Source of the DNA: an uncultured Alphaproteobacteria bacterium
Lineage (GTDB): Bacteria > Pseudomonadota > Alphaproteobacteria > MPNO01 > UBA2964
DNA length: 64,000 nucleotides
Direction of reading: 5' to 3'
NCBI GenBank assembly: GCA_951812775.1
Contig: OX638326.1
Span: forward strand, 1,376,335 to 1,440,334
This document shows, piece by piece, positions 26,839 through 36,522 of this stretch. The notes below the pieces were generated by a model. It saw nothing but the letters and a program-made list of their open reading frames with translations, searched no databases and was not told the DNA's origin. The number at the start of each line of letters is the position of its first letter. Position 1 is the stretch's first letter. The position numbers and the translations under genes are program-made.

Positions 26839-26894
26839 CCCGCCATGAACCAAAAGCAAAGAAAACATTGATAAATTTCTTACTTCGACATAGC

Positions 26895-26955
26895 TATCAT
26901 GGAAATTTAGGCATTTGTCACCAAGAATCGCCGCCGAAGTAACGCTAAAATGACG
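26895..26955 (+). promoter_or_regulatory. possible degenerate SAM-II-like leader of metX
   Basis: TCATGG (26897-26902) can pair with CCAAGA (26921-26926) with one mismatch, around an 18-base loop containing AATTT and TTTGTCA. GCTAAAA lies downstream at the start codon. The order stem, U-rich loop, stem, then GCTAAAA resembles SAM-II riboswitches, which precede metX/metA in other alphaproteobacteria. The match is weak, and the usual 5-pair stem and TTGCA are imperfect. Confidence 0.2.
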
Positions 26956-28119
26956 GATTCTACAGTTACGCATAGCCCCATGGATCATGGGGAATTGCCC
27001 GGCCATCAGGTAGAGCTTGGAGCCGATGCGCCTCTGCGCCTGGATTCTGGCGCGGTCCTTGGACCCTATACAATTGCCTATCAGACCTACGGTACGCTGA
27101 ACGCTGACAAATCGAATGCGATCCTTGTTTGCCACGCACTTACTGGCGATCAATATCCTGCAGAGGCGCACCCGGTCACCGGAAAAGACGGCTGGTGGGA
27201 TTTGATGATTGGCGCTGGAAAGGTCATCGATACCGATCAGTTTTTCGTGATTTGTACCAATGTACTCGGGGGTTGTATGGGGACCAGCGGGCCGAGCTCT
27301 ATCGACCCCAGTACCGGGAAACCTTACGGACTGGATTTCCCCGTTATTACAATCGGAGACATGGTCCGCGCGCAGGCAATGCTCATTGACCATCTCGGCA
27401 TCAATAAACTGTTCTGTGTTATTGGTGGATCGATGGGCGCGATGCAGGTCCTGGAATGGGCTTCCAAATACGGAGACCGGCTATATGCGGCAGTGCCAAT
27501 AGCTGGCGCGCCACGCCATTCCGCCCAAAACATCGCGTTTCATGAAGTGGGCCGTCAGGCGATCATGGCCGACCCGGACTGGTGCCAGGGCAATTACATA
27601 CCAGAGGGCAAACGCCCCCGACGCGGTCTCGCGGTCGCCCGGATGGAAGCGCATATAACCTATTTGTCGGAACCGGCATTGCATCGCAAGTTTGGACGCA
27701 GACTTCAGGAACGCGAGAAGGTTACATACGGTTTCGATGCTGACTTCGAGGTCGAGTCCTACCTGCGTCACCAGGGCAGCACCTTCGTTGAAAGATTTGA
27801 CGCAAACTCCTATCTCTACATCACGCGCGCCATGGATTACTTCGATCTGGCCGCAGAACATAATGGTGTCCTCGCCGACGCCTTTCGCGACACTCAAGTT
27901 CGTTTTTGCGTTGTCTCTTTTTCAAGTGACTGGCTCTATCCGACGATTGAAAGCCGCGCAGTTGTACACGCCCTCAATGCCGTTGCCGCAAATGTCAGCT
28001 TTCTGGAAGTACAAACAGACAAAGGCCATGATGCCTTTTTGCTGGATGAGCCGGTTTTGCACGAAACATTGTCGGGATTTATCGATGGCGCCATCCGCCA
28101 TAGCGGATTGTCACTATGA
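26950..28119 (+). CDS. metX: homoserine O-acetyltransferase
   Basis: Activates homoserine for methionine synthesis, 389 residues, alpha/beta hydrolase fold. It has the oxyanion region [32 protein letters not shown], the nucleophile motif [14 protein letters not shown], and the C-terminal Asp and His (SSDWLYPT and [12 protein letters not shown]). Start at ATG 26950; ATG 26980 is an alternative. It is coupled to metW by an ATGA overlap, the normal alphaproteobacterial pair. By sequence alone acetyl versus succinyl preference cannot be decided. Confidence 0.95.
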   Translation: MTDSTVTHSPMDHGELPGHQVELGADAPLRLDSGAVLGPYTIAYQTYGTLNADKSNAILVCHALTGDQYPAEAHPVTGKDGWWDLMIGAGKVIDTDQFFVICTNVLGGCMGTSGPSSIDPSTGKPYGLDFPVITIGDMVRAQAMLIDHLGINKLFCVIGGSMGAMQVLEWASKYGDRLYAAVPIAGAPRHSAQNIAFHEVGRQAIMADPDWCQGNYIPEGKRPRRGLAVARMEAHITYLSEPALHRKFGRRLQEREKVTYGFDADFEVESYLRHQGSTFVERFDANSYLYITRAMDYFDLAAEHNGVLADAFRDTQVRFCVVSFSSDWLYPTIESRAVVHALNAVAANVSFLEVQTDKGHDAFLLDEPVLHETLSGFIDGAIRHSGLSL

Positions 28120-28742
28120 ATGCGCTGCCAACCATCGGACCGCTGCGAAGTGACCTGCAGCTTATCAGCGATATGATTACACCGGACAGCCGGGTTCTTG
28201 ATGTGGGCTGTGGTGACGGTGCTCTTTTGGCATTTTTAGCCCAGGAAAAAAATGTTGATGCCCGCGGCATTGAACTGAGCCAGGAAGGTGTGAATGCCTG
28301 TGTTTCGCTGGGTCTTTCGGTGATTCAAGGCGACGCCGACACTGATCTAGCTGATTATCCGACGGACGCTTTTGACTATGTCGTGCTCGGCCAAACCCTG
28401 CAGGCCACGCGCAGTCCAAAAGACGTTTTGGAAACATTAGTCCGAATTGGCCGCTATGCCGTTGTATCCTTTGTCAATTTTGGTCATTGGCGGACACGCC
28501 TGTCGCTGATGCTTAACGGTCGCGTGCCTGTCCCGGCGGGCAATCAGTTTGGCTGGCATGACAGTCCGGACATCCATCTTTGCACGGTGCTCGACTTTGT
28601 TGATCTCAGTGAAGAGCTTGGTCTCAAGATCGACAAAGGCCTGTCGCTCGATCGCAACGACCGGGTACGCCAAATCAAAACCGGCAGCCATATGGCCAAC
28701 TTACGCGGCGAGCAGGCGATATTCTTACTGCACCGTGAATAG
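28116..28742 (+). CDS. metW: methionine biosynthesis protein MetW
   Basis: A 208-residue SAM-methyltransferase-fold protein. It has motif [34 protein letters not shown], and [20 protein letters not shown], then the MetW-specific segment [17 protein letters not shown] and the active-loop-like [19 protein letters not shown]. MetW partners MetX in homoserine acetylation in several bacteria. The ATG overlaps the metX stop (ATGA). No terminator is evident in the 138 bases before the next gene. Confidence 0.95.
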   Translation: MNALPTIGPLRSDLQLISDMITPDSRVLDVGCGDGALLAFLAQEKNVDARGIELSQEGVNACVSLGLSVIQGDADTDLADYPTDAFDYVVLGQTLQATRSPKDVLETLVRIGRYAVVSFVNFGHWRTRLSLMLNGRVPVPAGNQFGWHDSPDIHLCTVLDFVDLSEELGLKIDKGLSLDRNDRVRQIKTGSHMANLRGEQAIFLLHRE

Positions 28743-28880
28743 GTCGAAAGTTGTGAGATAAGGGCCGGTTTAGTAGGGTAGGCTTTAAGTAAAAGGGTAA
28801 TAACGGCTAATTCTGCGAGGCAGTGAAGTTAACGCTCCAATGAGTATAGTTGTATCAATCGAATTTCTGCGGGTCTGCTG

Positions 28881-30422
28881 ATGGCGGATGTCAGCCTAGT
28901 TTCCGACAGTTTACGGTCATACGAGCCGCGTGATATTTGGTCGACCAAGGTCCGGCGGCGCGGATATCAGCGATGGCGTCTTCTGCAGTCGCAAATCGAT
29001 CTCTATTATTTCTGGGAGAAACGCTGGTTTTTTATCGCCATGGCCATAGGTTTTGCCATGCTTGTCATGCCGCAACCTGAGGGCTTAACCCGCGAAGGCC
29101 AAATCGTCCTCACGATGTCGGTGGTCGCGGTCATTCTTTTTGTAACCGAGCCAGTACCTTTGCCCACCGTCGCATTGCTGATCATTGTCGGCCAGGTGCT
29201 TTTGCTCGGCATCGAATCAACGACGGTCGCCAAAACCCTCATGACGGATTCAGTTCTGTTCATCATGGGGTCGCTCATGCTGGCGGTTGCTGTCGTTAAA
29301 CAAAAACTCGATATCAGAATCGCCTGGTTGATCGTTCGGATGACCGGCACAAAAACGACACGGATATGTTTCGGAATTTCTCTGGTATCCGGTGTCCTTG
29401 CCTCCTTTGTTGGCGAACACACCGTGGCCGCCATGATGCTCCCCGTCGGCATAACTTTAATCACCCTGACATCTGACGATCCGAAACAGGTGCGGCGTTT
29501 AGCGGCTGTTCTCTTATTTTCCATTTCCTATGGCTGTTCGGTCGCCGGCATTGGAACACCCTCAGGCGGCGCCCGAAATGCCATCATGATCGGGTACTGG
29601 AAGGAGTTTTTCTTTGACCCGACCAACCCCGAAACCCGAAAATTCCTGATCGATTACGTAACCTGGATCGCGTACGCCTATCCGATATTTCTGGTTCAGT
29701 TACCGTTCGTTACCCTGATCCTGTGTTGGACTTTCAAACCTGAATACAAGACTTTGTCACGCTCTGTTGCCAAGCTGCGCCAGCAAGTCGTCTTACAGGG
29801 CGCCATGAAACCAGCTGATTGGCTGGCCATATTTTTATTTGGTCTCATTCTTCTCGGGTGGATTTTCCTGTCTGAGGACACCGGCCTGGGGACCATAGCG
29901 GTTCTCGGGGCGGCGCTTTTCCTGATCGCCGGGCTGGTACAGTGGGAGGATGTTAATTCCGGCGTCAACTGGGGTGTTGTTCTGCTTTATGCCGCAGCGA
30001 TCTCCCTCGGCGTTCAGATGAAGGATACTGGCGCCGCGCAATGGGTCGCGGAAAGTTTTCTAAACCTCATGACACCGCTGGGTGCAGAGGAAGGGCTGGG
30101 GCTGTGGGCAGCCGTATCTGCCCTGACCACGCTCGTCACCAACACCATGTCAAATGGTGCCGCCGTCGCGGTCCTGGGCCCTATCGTTCTTAAAATGGCG
30201 ACGGTAGCCGGAGAAAGCCCGATCATTTTGGGCTTCATTACGGCGATCTCCTCAGCATTCGCCTATCTCACCGTGGTCGGCACACCGGCCTGCACCATTG
30301 TTTATGCGTCAGGTTACCTCAAGACGACCGATTTTCTCGTGGTCGGCTGGCGGATGGTCGTGATATCGATGATCATCATGATGCTGGCAGCGTCATTCTA
30401 CTGGCCTTTGTTGGGAAATTGA
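28881..30422 (+). CDS. SLC13/DASS-family anion:sodium symporter
   Basis: An inner-membrane transporter of 513 residues with about 12 hydrophobic segments. A cytoplasmic N-terminal region of some 50 residues comes first. The DASS signatures are ASFVGEHTVAAMMLPVGITL and GIGTPSGGARNAIMIGYW in the first half, and ALTTLVTNTMSNGAAVAVLG with VVGTPACTIVYASGYL in the second, the paired SNT-like substrate and sodium sites. Relatives carry di- and tricarboxylates or sulfate. It is followed nine bases later by a universal stress protein gene, so the two are probably cotranscribed. Confidence 0.9.
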   Translation: MADVSLVSDSLRSYEPRDIWSTKVRRRGYQRWRLLQSQIDLYYFWEKRWFFIAMAIGFAMLVMPQPEGLTREGQIVLTMSVVAVILFVTEPVPLPTVALLIIVGQVLLLGIESTTVAKTLMTDSVLFIMGSLMLAVAVVKQKLDIRIAWLIVRMTGTKTTRICFGISLVSGVLASFVGEHTVAAMMLPVGITLITLTSDDPKQVRRLAAVLLFSISYGCSVAGIGTPSGGARNAIMIGYWKEFFFDPTNPETRKFLIDYVTWIAYAYPIFLVQLPFVTLILCWTFKPEYKTLSRSVAKLRQQVVLQGAMKPADWLAIFLFGLILLGWIFLSEDTGLGTIAVLGAALFLIAGLVQWEDVNSGVNWGVVLLYAAAISLGVQMKDTGAAQWVAESFLNLMTPLGAEEGLGLWAAVSALTTLVTNTMSNGAAVAVLGPIVLKMATVAGESPIILGFITAISSAFAYLTVVGTPACTIVYASGYLKTTDFLVVGWRMVVISMIIMMLAASFYWPLLGN

Positions 30423-30431
30423 GCGCGTCAG

Positions 30432-31439
30432 ATGTCGTTTACGATCCGAAAACCCCGAGGTCAGAATTCCGTTCAGGCGGAAATGTCGGAAGTTCGAGAA
30501 CAACGACGTAACCGATTCCGCATTCTGGTCTGTATTGATGGCACAGATGAATCCTATGCCGGTCTTCGCTTTGCGTCACGGATCGGCCATTCCAGTGAAT
30601 GCGATATCATTCTGCTTTATGTCCGTCCCATCGATCAGGGATTGCGAACCGGTGGTCTGCAGGTGCGTGTCGCCCGCGAAAATATGCTGGACTGGGGTCT
30701 TGAGCTTCCCGGAATTCGTCACCTGAAACGCGGCCTCGACATGTTGACAGGCGAGGATGAAATTTCCGCCCACTGGACGGCATCAATGAGCCACTCGGAA
30801 TCCTGGGGTGACCCACTTGGCGACAACAAAGTTGAATATCGCCACGAAAATGGTCGAAGCATTGTATTAAAGCTAAAAACCGCTCCCGACCCCGCAAGCG
30901 GGATTCTGGATCAGTATGAGCTCGGGCCCTACAACCTGATTATCATGGGTGCGCCAAGTCACTGGCATAGCGAAATGCGCGCCTTCTTTAGCGCCAGCGT
31001 TACTCAGAAAGTCGCCATGCTGGCGCCCTGCTCGGTCATGGTCGCCCGACCCCATCAGGAAGGTCGCGGCACTGGACATCTGATCAGCATTGACGGCACC
31101 AAACATTCACTTGAAGCCATGCGCCGCGATGCCGTTCTCGCCAAACATAGCAACAGACCCGTCACGTTGTTATGCGTCGCCCAGCAACAATCAGATATCG
31201 CAACTGCCGGGCGTGTTTTGGAAAAAGCGGCGGAAATGCTGGGGAAAATGGATATCGGGGTAGAAGATGTGCTTGTCAGAGTGGGCAACCCTACTGAGGA
31301 AATCGTCAAGGTGGGAGATAACTACGCGGTCATCGCTGTCGCCTGCTCCGGCAAAAAATTATTCCGACGCCTGTATGTTGGCGGGACCGCCTTTAGAGTG
31401 ATGGGCGCCGCCAATACGTCGGTTTTAAACGTTCGCTGA
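30432..31439 (+). CDS. tandem universal stress protein (UspA x2)
   Basis: A 335-residue cytosolic protein with two Usp domains. The first starts RILVCIDGTDESYAGLRFAS and ends in NLIIMGAPSHWHSEMRAFF with SVTQKVAMLAPCSVMVARP. The second starts HLISIDGTKHSLEAMRRDAV and ends in VIAVACSGKKLFRRLYVGGT with TSVLNV. An insertion of about 60 residues in domain one (DEISAHWTASMSHSESWGD) is unusual. It lies nine bases after the SLC13 gene, so it may modulate the transporter or respond to the same signal; that link is inference. Confidence 0.85.
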   Translation: MSFTIRKPRGQNSVQAEMSEVREQRRNRFRILVCIDGTDESYAGLRFASRIGHSSECDIILLYVRPIDQGLRTGGLQVRVARENMLDWGLELPGIRHLKRGLDMLTGEDEISAHWTASMSHSESWGDPLGDNKVEYRHENGRSIVLKLKTAPDPASGILDQYELGPYNLIIMGAPSHWHSEMRAFFSASVTQKVAMLAPCSVMVARPHQEGRGTGHLISIDGTKHSLEAMRRDAVLAKHSNRPVTLLCVAQQQSDIATAGRVLEKAAEMLGKMDIGVEDVLVRVGNPTEEIVKVGDNYAVIAVACSGKKLFRRLYVGGTAFRVMGAANTSVLNVR

Positions 31440-31514
31440 CTTTCACCGTCGATAGACTTACCCTTACAGGCCGCATAAACTTTTAGCCATAAAGCGCCAT
31501 TGGGAGGTTGAACG

Positions 31515-32540
31515 ATGAAGGGCATTACTTTTTTAGGAGACCGACAGGTCGAGTTACGGGAATTTGCCGACCCGACACCAGGACCCCGCGACGTCATTCT
31601 GGAAATCAAGGCTTCGGGCATGTGTGGTACTGACCTCCATGCCTATCGCCGCAAATTCACCGGTACCGAACATTTCATTGCTGGCCACGAGCCTTGTGGC
31701 GTCGTGGTTGAACTCGGCAAACATGTTGCTGATAGCGAGGCGAAGGTCGGCGACCGGGTCATGGTTCACCATTACGATGGCTGCGGCAATTGCCGTCATT
31801 GCAAATCAGGCTGGTCGCAGCTCTGCGATGAAGGCCGGATAACTTATGGCTCCGGAATGGGACATGGGGCCCACGCACGCTATATGTGCGTCGCCTCCCA
31901 CACGCTGGTTCCCCTTCAGGAGGACCTCTCCTTTACAACAGGCGCTGCGATTTCCTGTGGTACCGGCACCGCCTATGGCGCGCTCAAACGAATTGGCCTC
32001 GAAGGTGATGAAACACTCGCTGTTTTTGGTCAGGGACCTGTCGGCCTATCAACGACACAGTTTGGTGCCGCGATGGGCGCCCGCGTGATCGCGATTGAAA
32101 CATCGCCCGAACGCCGAGAATTGGCGCTTGAAAAAGGCGCGTACGCCGTTATCGACCCGAGCGACGTTGACCCAGTTCAGGCAATCAAGGACCTGACCCA
32201 TGGCGAAGCTGCGCACAAGGTCATAGAAACGGCCGGTGTTGCCCAGGCGCGACAGGCTGCCGTCAAAGGCACCCGGATATGGGGTACTGCCTGTTTTGTT
32301 GCCACCAACGGGGAGGTGACATTGGATGTCGGGCCTGATCTGACATTTCGTCAGGTGACCGTTCTCGGACACTGGACCTTTTCCAAGAACGGTCAGGCTG
32401 ACTGCGCGCGTTTTGTTTCGGACCGCAAAATTGATGTCGATAGCGTATTCACCCATCAGTTCAAGTTGGAACAAGCCGAAGAGGCATACCAATTGCTGGA
32501 TCAGCAAAAAACCGGAAAAGGCGTGTTTTTACCGTCTTGA
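31515..32540 (+). CDS. zinc-dependent alcohol dehydrogenase (MDR family)
   Basis: Medium-chain dehydrogenase/reductase, 341 residues. Catalytic zinc ligands are seen in GMCGTDLHAY (Cys) and FIAGHEPCGVV (His-Glu). The structural zinc site has Cys in YDGCGNCRHCKSGWSQLC, with three cysteines of the usual four plus the leading Cys region. The cofactor site is LAVFGQGPVGLSTTQFGAAM, followed by IETSPERRELALEKGA, whose Glu suggests NAD preference. GGGAGG lies before the ATG. The substrate is not evident. It is separated from the Usp gene by 75 bases. Confidence 0.9.
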   Translation: MKGITFLGDRQVELREFADPTPGPRDVILEIKASGMCGTDLHAYRRKFTGTEHFIAGHEPCGVVVELGKHVADSEAKVGDRVMVHHYDGCGNCRHCKSGWSQLCDEGRITYGSGMGHGAHARYMCVASHTLVPLQEDLSFTTGAAISCGTGTAYGALKRIGLEGDETLAVFGQGPVGLSTTQFGAAMGARVIAIETSPERRELALEKGAYAVIDPSDVDPVQAIKDLTHGEAAHKVIETAGVAQARQAAVKGTRIWGTACFVATNGEVTLDVGPDLTFRQVTVLGHWTFSKNGQADCARFVSDRKIDVDSVFTHQFKLEQAEEAYQLLDQQKTGKGVFLPS

Positions 32541-32556
32541 TCGTTTTCGGCAGAAA

Positions 32557-32958
32557 TTACACCGTCTTTGGGTACTTCCGCTTGACGGCCTCAATCGTCT
32601 GAAACCAGTGATCGGTGCCATTTACCCTGTCGTGATAAATCATATCGAGCTGGTCCGGTAGTGAGGGATATTCCGCCTGCCGTTTACGGCGATAATCGCT
32701 GGCAACTGCGCGGCTACCATCTGGCAAAGTTTGCACCATTTCATCTGCGACCATGACGCCTGGTGGAATCGGATTGAGATCAACCATAATTCGTTCACCG
32801 TTATCATTGTACAGAAACTCCGGGTCGTGACCGGCCTCTATCATGGCTCTCTTTTCAGCATCAGACATCATGTCGTAATCAGGGTTCAGCTTCTCGCTAT
32901 AAAGGTGATCCCACTCACCAATATGAATAACGTCTCCAGCTTTCCGGTAAACCTTCAT
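32557..32958 (-). CDS. phage-tail-like small protein coupled to beta-helix gene
   Basis: A 133-residue protein without signal peptide. The C-terminal third (YRRKRQAEYPSLPDQLDMIY, then HDRVNGTDHWFQTIEAVKRK and YPK) closely resembles a module common in tailed-phage structural or tail-assembly proteins of marine and T4-like phages. The middle has a proline and acidic stretch (VDLNPIPPGVMVADEM). Its ATG overlaps the stop of the upstream beta-helix gene (ATGA, 32955-32958), so the two are made together; a start four codons earlier is possible. No other phage genes are nearby. A chaperone or partner role for the beta-helix protein is inference. Confidence 0.7.
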   Translation of the reverse strand: MKVYRKAGDVIHIGEWDHLYSEKLNPDYDMMSDAEKRAMIEAGHDPEFLYNDNGERIMVDLNPIPPGVMVADEMVQTLPDGSRAVASDYRRKRQAEYPSLPDQLDMIYHDRVNGTDHWFQTIEAVKRKYPKTV

Positions 32959-34781
32959 TTTGCGACCCATCCAATATTCCCGGCCCCTGTTTCTTTGACA
33001 TAGAAACGAGCACCTGGCCCGCCATCTGACCGCCGAAACGTCGAGCCTGCGGGCGCTGTCCGGACACCTTCGGGAGAGCCTTCCCCGGCCAATTCAAGCA
33101 CGCCGCCATTAGAAAACCGAATGTCCGTGTCGACTGTAAACCGACTCGCCTTGAGACCTCGGGTTGTGCCGCTTATTTTATCGATGACACTCAATTGAGA
33201 GGACGAATTCCGGTTTAACGAAATATCTGTGGCTTTCGACCCGCTCCCAAAATTGATCCTGCGTCCGGCAATTTCGACACCATTCTGTGCCTCATCCTTG
33301 TATCTGGATGCATAGACCGGATCAGAAGGTGTCGACAGAGAGTATCCCATCTGCGGAACGTTATAGTTCCACAATGGGAAGGTTGAATTATAGGGAATCG
33401 AGATCGAATTCACGTCATCCTTGATCATATTGAGAACCGCACCGGGCGGGCGATTGGCAACGACAATTCTGGAATTGCGGATGGAAAGTTGCGGCAAGGT
33501 GCCGTTGTTCGATTTCAACGTAAAGACATTAATCTCCGGCTGAATTCCGACATCGCCGCTGATCTGCATACAGAAGCCGTCAAGAAACAAAGGCAGATTG
33601 TTCATCGTATCAAGGACGACGAATCCTTCTGAGGGCGGCAATTCGCCTACTGTCGTGCCGCCGCCAGAATCGATCCGGAAATTGCGGAGGTTTAGCTGAG
33701 CCTGACCGGGCATATTCTTTATATAAATTTGCGCGATACCGGCCGAGCCGACCTCCAGACCATCAATACAAATATTCTGTGTGCTGGCTGACTCACTCCC
33801 ATCAATGTACAGACCGTATCTTTCACAACGTGCCGCGTGGATGTTTCTCAATGTTACGTAAGACACATATTCTATGTGGAAAGCTGTTCCCGCGATGTCG
33901 TCGAGTTTGACGTTTTCGACAACCAGCCCCGACCCGCCACCGTAGAGGTTTAACCCAATAAAATCCTTCCCCTTCTGATTATTCCGATTGCCGAAGACCC
34001 GAAAATCCCGGAGAGTCGAATGATGATGTGTCGGCACCGGCGTCGGAGAGGTCGGCCCTAATTTAAAAATATCTGTCTCCGACCCATCCGCGAGAAAGAA
34101 TGTTGTTGAGGAAGACCCCGCGCCTTGAATGTGGGTCCGACCCTTTCCCGCTTCGCCACCATAAAACGTGATAAGATCGGAAATCAGAAAATACCCCGGT
34201 GCAAAGCACAGTACAGCGCCCTGTCCCCTAGTCTCAGTGGATTGGCCCATCCTTGCCGCCGCGTCGATAGCACGCTGGATCGCTGCGGTATCATCTGTGC
34301 CGGTTTTCCCAATCGGGTCCCTATCACCCTTTACGCCCCACCAAGCCGCGTCAACGAAGGGCAGGGAGTATTGACGCAACCACCTTCCCGGTCCCACATC
34401 GGGGGCAAAGATCGTTCCACCGTCCACTATCGCCGTGCTTGCGGCATCATAGATGAATGCCATACCAGCACCCTGTTGATCGGTAACAAGGGCAACATCA
34501 CCGGGCTTGACTACACCTACATCGATAGCTGTCATTTCGGCGATACTGAACAAAGCACGAACTACATTATCAAAGGGAATTGGCGGCAGCTTCCCGGCCG
34601 GAGAAATCGGCTGTGCTTCGGCTCTGCCTATCAGCATAGCTTGTGCCATTCCCAAGCCAGACAAACCGCCAGTAACTGTAATTGAAGCGGCGCGATTCAA
34701 AAATTCTCGGCGTTCCAGACGATTGTGACGGTACTGCGTGTATAAACTGCGGATACGAGGATCGATAGTATCTTTGTTCAT
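32955..34781 (-). CDS. Tat-exported tailspike-like beta-helix (pectate-lyase-3 fold) protein
   Basis: A 608-residue protein. Residues 1-56 form a twin-arginine signal (LERREFLNRAASITVTGG, cleavage near AEA-Q). Residues 62-150 carry a tailspike-type head (FSIAEMTAIDVGVVKPGDVA, GPGRWLRQYSLPFVDAAWWG). The pectate-lyase-3 beta-helix begins at GVKGDRDPIGKTGTDDTAAI and continues with repeating short strands (LRNIHAARCERYGLYIDG, ICIDGLEVGSAGIAQIYI). The last 40 residues (VRTAPAGSTFRRSDGGPGAR then YVKETGAGNIGWVAK) match the tail tip typical of phage fibres. It is probably a periplasmic or surface glycan-binding or glycan-cleaving protein. Catalytic residues cannot be assigned. It lies 59 bases after a methyltransferase gene on the same strand. 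Confidence 0.8.
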   Translation of the reverse strand: MNKDTIDPRIRSLYTQYRHNRLERREFLNRAASITVTGGLSGLGMAQAMLIGRAEAQPISPAGKLPPIPFDNVVRALFSIAEMTAIDVGVVKPGDVALVTDQQGAGMAFIYDAASTAIVDGGTIFAPDVGPGRWLRQYSLPFVDAAWWGVKGDRDPIGKTGTDDTAAIQRAIDAAARMGQSTETRGQGAVLCFAPGYFLISDLITFYGGEAGKGRTHIQGAGSSSTTFFLADGSETDIFKLGPTSPTPVPTHHHSTLRDFRVFGNRNNQKGKDFIGLNLYGGGSGLVVENVKLDDIAGTAFHIEYVSYVTLRNIHAARCERYGLYIDGSESASTQNICIDGLEVGSAGIAQIYIKNMPGQAQLNLRNFRIDSGGGTTVGELPPSEGFVVLDTMNNLPLFLDGFCMQISGDVGIQPEINVFTLKSNNGTLPQLSIRNSRIVVANRPPGAVLNMIKDDVNSISIPYNSTFPLWNYNVPQMGYSLSTPSDPVYASRYKDEAQNGVEIAGRRINFGSGSKATDISLNRNSSSQLSVIDKISGTTRGLKASRFTVDTDIRFSNGGVLELAGEGSPEGVRTAPAGSTFRRSDGGPGARFYVKETGAGNIGWVAK

Positions 34782-34840
34782 CGGAGATTTCCCTTACATC
34801 AAAATCAGATTATCAAACTCTGAGAAAACACCTTCTGACA

Positions 34841-35626
34841 CTAAGCCGTGGGGGTTTTTGGTATGGGCTTTTCGCCAACTGGGACAAATACGGCCTCGCT
34901 CACCCGGTTGGCACCGGGCACAGTGGCGGTATAGCGCCGGCGGCGGCGGGCTCGTTTGCTATCGGAGGTCGCCGCATAAATCTGTTTTCCGGCCTCTGAA
35001 ATCAGCACGCCCGAAAATGTCGGAAATAATCTTTGCCCAACCTGTTCCCACGCCGGTGCCGAGGCAATCACCATGCGTGATCGGCTGGGCGGGGCGAACA
35101 AGGCACGCTCGGTCCTGATCGGTGTGAACAGAGTATCGCGCAGAAGTCGGTTGAGCTGCGCAGGGCTATAGGGATAGCCATGGCCAAAGGGCGTGCGATC
35201 CATGCGCGCCCAGATGCCGCGCCGGTTGGGCACCACTACCATCAGACGCCCGCCATCAGCCAATACGCGCCATACTTCGCGCAACATCGGCCGCAGCTGT
35301 TCACTGCACTCCATCGCATGAACCAGCAAGACTCGATCCATGGAGACATCCGGCAGCGGAATTTCCGCCTCATCACAAAGCGTGACCTGCCCCGCCCCCT
35401 CGCTCGGCCAATGCAGTACGCCCTGTCTCGCTGGCATGGCAGCGAGAACCCGTTCCGCCTCGTCCTGAAACGGCAACAGATAGGGTGTCGCATAGCCGAG
35501 TCCCAAAATGCGCTGGCCGGACGTGTTGTCCCAAATATTTCGCACGCGTTGACGGATGACCCGCCGGGTCAAGCGCCCAAGGCTGGATCGGTAAAAGTCC
35601 CGTAAATCGACGGCGTCATTCCACAT
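34841..35626 (-). CDS. class I SAM-dependent methyltransferase
   Basis: A 261-residue protein of the type adjoining gloB in many alphaproteobacteria. The SAM-binding motif is atypical: RILGLGYATPYLLPF in place of DxGxGxG. Later segments are LPDVSMDRVLLVHAMECSEQ and MLREVWRVLADGGRLMVVVP (motifs III-IV of the Methyltransf_11 type). The C-terminal tail is rich in Arg, Lys and Pro (SDSKRARRRRRY). Divergent from gloB with about 110 bases between starts. Substrate unknown. Confidence 0.85.
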   Translation of the reverse strand: MWNDAVDLRDFYRSSLGRLTRRVIRQRVRNIWDNTSGQRILGLGYATPYLLPFQDEAERVLAAMPARQGVLHWPSEGAGQVTLCDEAEIPLPDVSMDRVLLVHAMECSEQLRPMLREVWRVLADGGRLMVVVPNRRGIWARMDRTPFGHGYPYSPAQLNRLLRDTLFTPIRTERALFAPPSRSRMVIASAPAWEQVGQRLFPTFSGVLISEAGKQIYAATSDSKRARRRRRYTATVPGANRVSEAVFVPVGEKPIPKTPTA

Positions 35627-35737
35627 GTCTGCAGCTTATCACAGCATTTTACCAATTGGTGAAGCCCGCAGTTGGCTCACGCCAATCGCTTTGCTAGGTT
35701 GCGGTGGAAATGACGCCACAAGCAAGGGAAACACCAG

Positions 35738-36508
35738 ATGTCTACGCTTGAAATCGAACAAATTCCAACCCGTAATGATAACTATGTCTATCTGATCAAG
35801 GAATCCGGACAGGGCAAAGTCGGGGTTGTTGATCCCTCAGACGCCGAACCGGTAATTGAGGCGCTCGACCGTCTCGGCTGGACACTCACACACATTATCA
35901 ACACTCATCACCATAATGATCACACCGACGGCAATCTTGAGCTGAAGGAGAAATATGGATGTACAGTCGTTGGACCCCTTGCCGATCATGACAGGATTGC
36001 TGGCATTGATATCGACGTTGGGGATGGCGACACGTACACCTTCGGGGATGCTGTTGCCAAAGTCTATGACACGCCAGGCCATACGCGCGGTCATATCGCC
36101 TACTGGTTCGAAGAGAGCAGCGCACTGTTCTGCGGCGACACCCTCTTCGCGCTTGGTTGCGGTCGCGTGTTTGAAGGCACATTTGAACAGATGTGGGACT
36201 CGCTCGGTAAACTACGCGCTCTACCAGATAACACGATGGTCTATTGTGCCCACGAATATACACAGGCAAATGCAAAATTCGCCATCACCATTGAAACTGG
36301 CAATCAGGCTTTGATTGACCGCGCTGCTGAAATCGATGCCTTACGGGCAGAAAACAAACGCACGGTTCCGTCACTGTTGGGTCTCGAAAAGGAAACCAAC
36401 CCTTTCTTGCGGGCGGATGTGGCCTCCGTCGCCGAAGCCGTTAGTCTCCCTGATGGTAGCCCGGTTGAGGTGTTTAGCGAAGTCCGCACGCGCAAAGATA
36501 ATTTCTGA
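35738..36508 (+). CDS. gloB: hydroxyacylglutathione hydrolase (glyoxalase II)
   Basis: Hydrolyses S-D-lactoylglutathione to lactate and glutathione, 256 residues. The binuclear metal site is seen in INTHHHNDHTDGNLELKEKY (THxHxDH), DTPGHTRGHIAYW, FCGDTLFALGCGRVFEGT and YCAHEYTQANAKFA. The C-terminal glutathione-binding region includes RTVPSLLGLEKETNPFLR. The start ATG has AAGGGAAA upstream. A glutathione S-transferase gene follows by 14 bases, which fits glutathione-based detoxification. Confidence 0.97.
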   Translation: MSTLEIEQIPTRNDNYVYLIKESGQGKVGVVDPSDAEPVIEALDRLGWTLTHIINTHHHNDHTDGNLELKEKYGCTVVGPLADHDRIAGIDIDVGDGDTYTFGDAVAKVYDTPGHTRGHIAYWFEESSALFCGDTLFALGCGRVFEGTFEQMWDSLGKLRALPDNTMVYCAHEYTQANAKFAITIETGNQALIDRAAEIDALRAENKRTVPSLLGLEKETNPFLRADVASVAEAVSLPDGSPVEVFSEVRTRKDNF

Positions 36509-36522
36509 TCAAGAGCGATAGA

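Noticed and set aside
32557..34781. Complete prophage
   Set aside because: Only two tail-like genes are present; no integrase, terminase, capsid or att repeats lie in the flanks.
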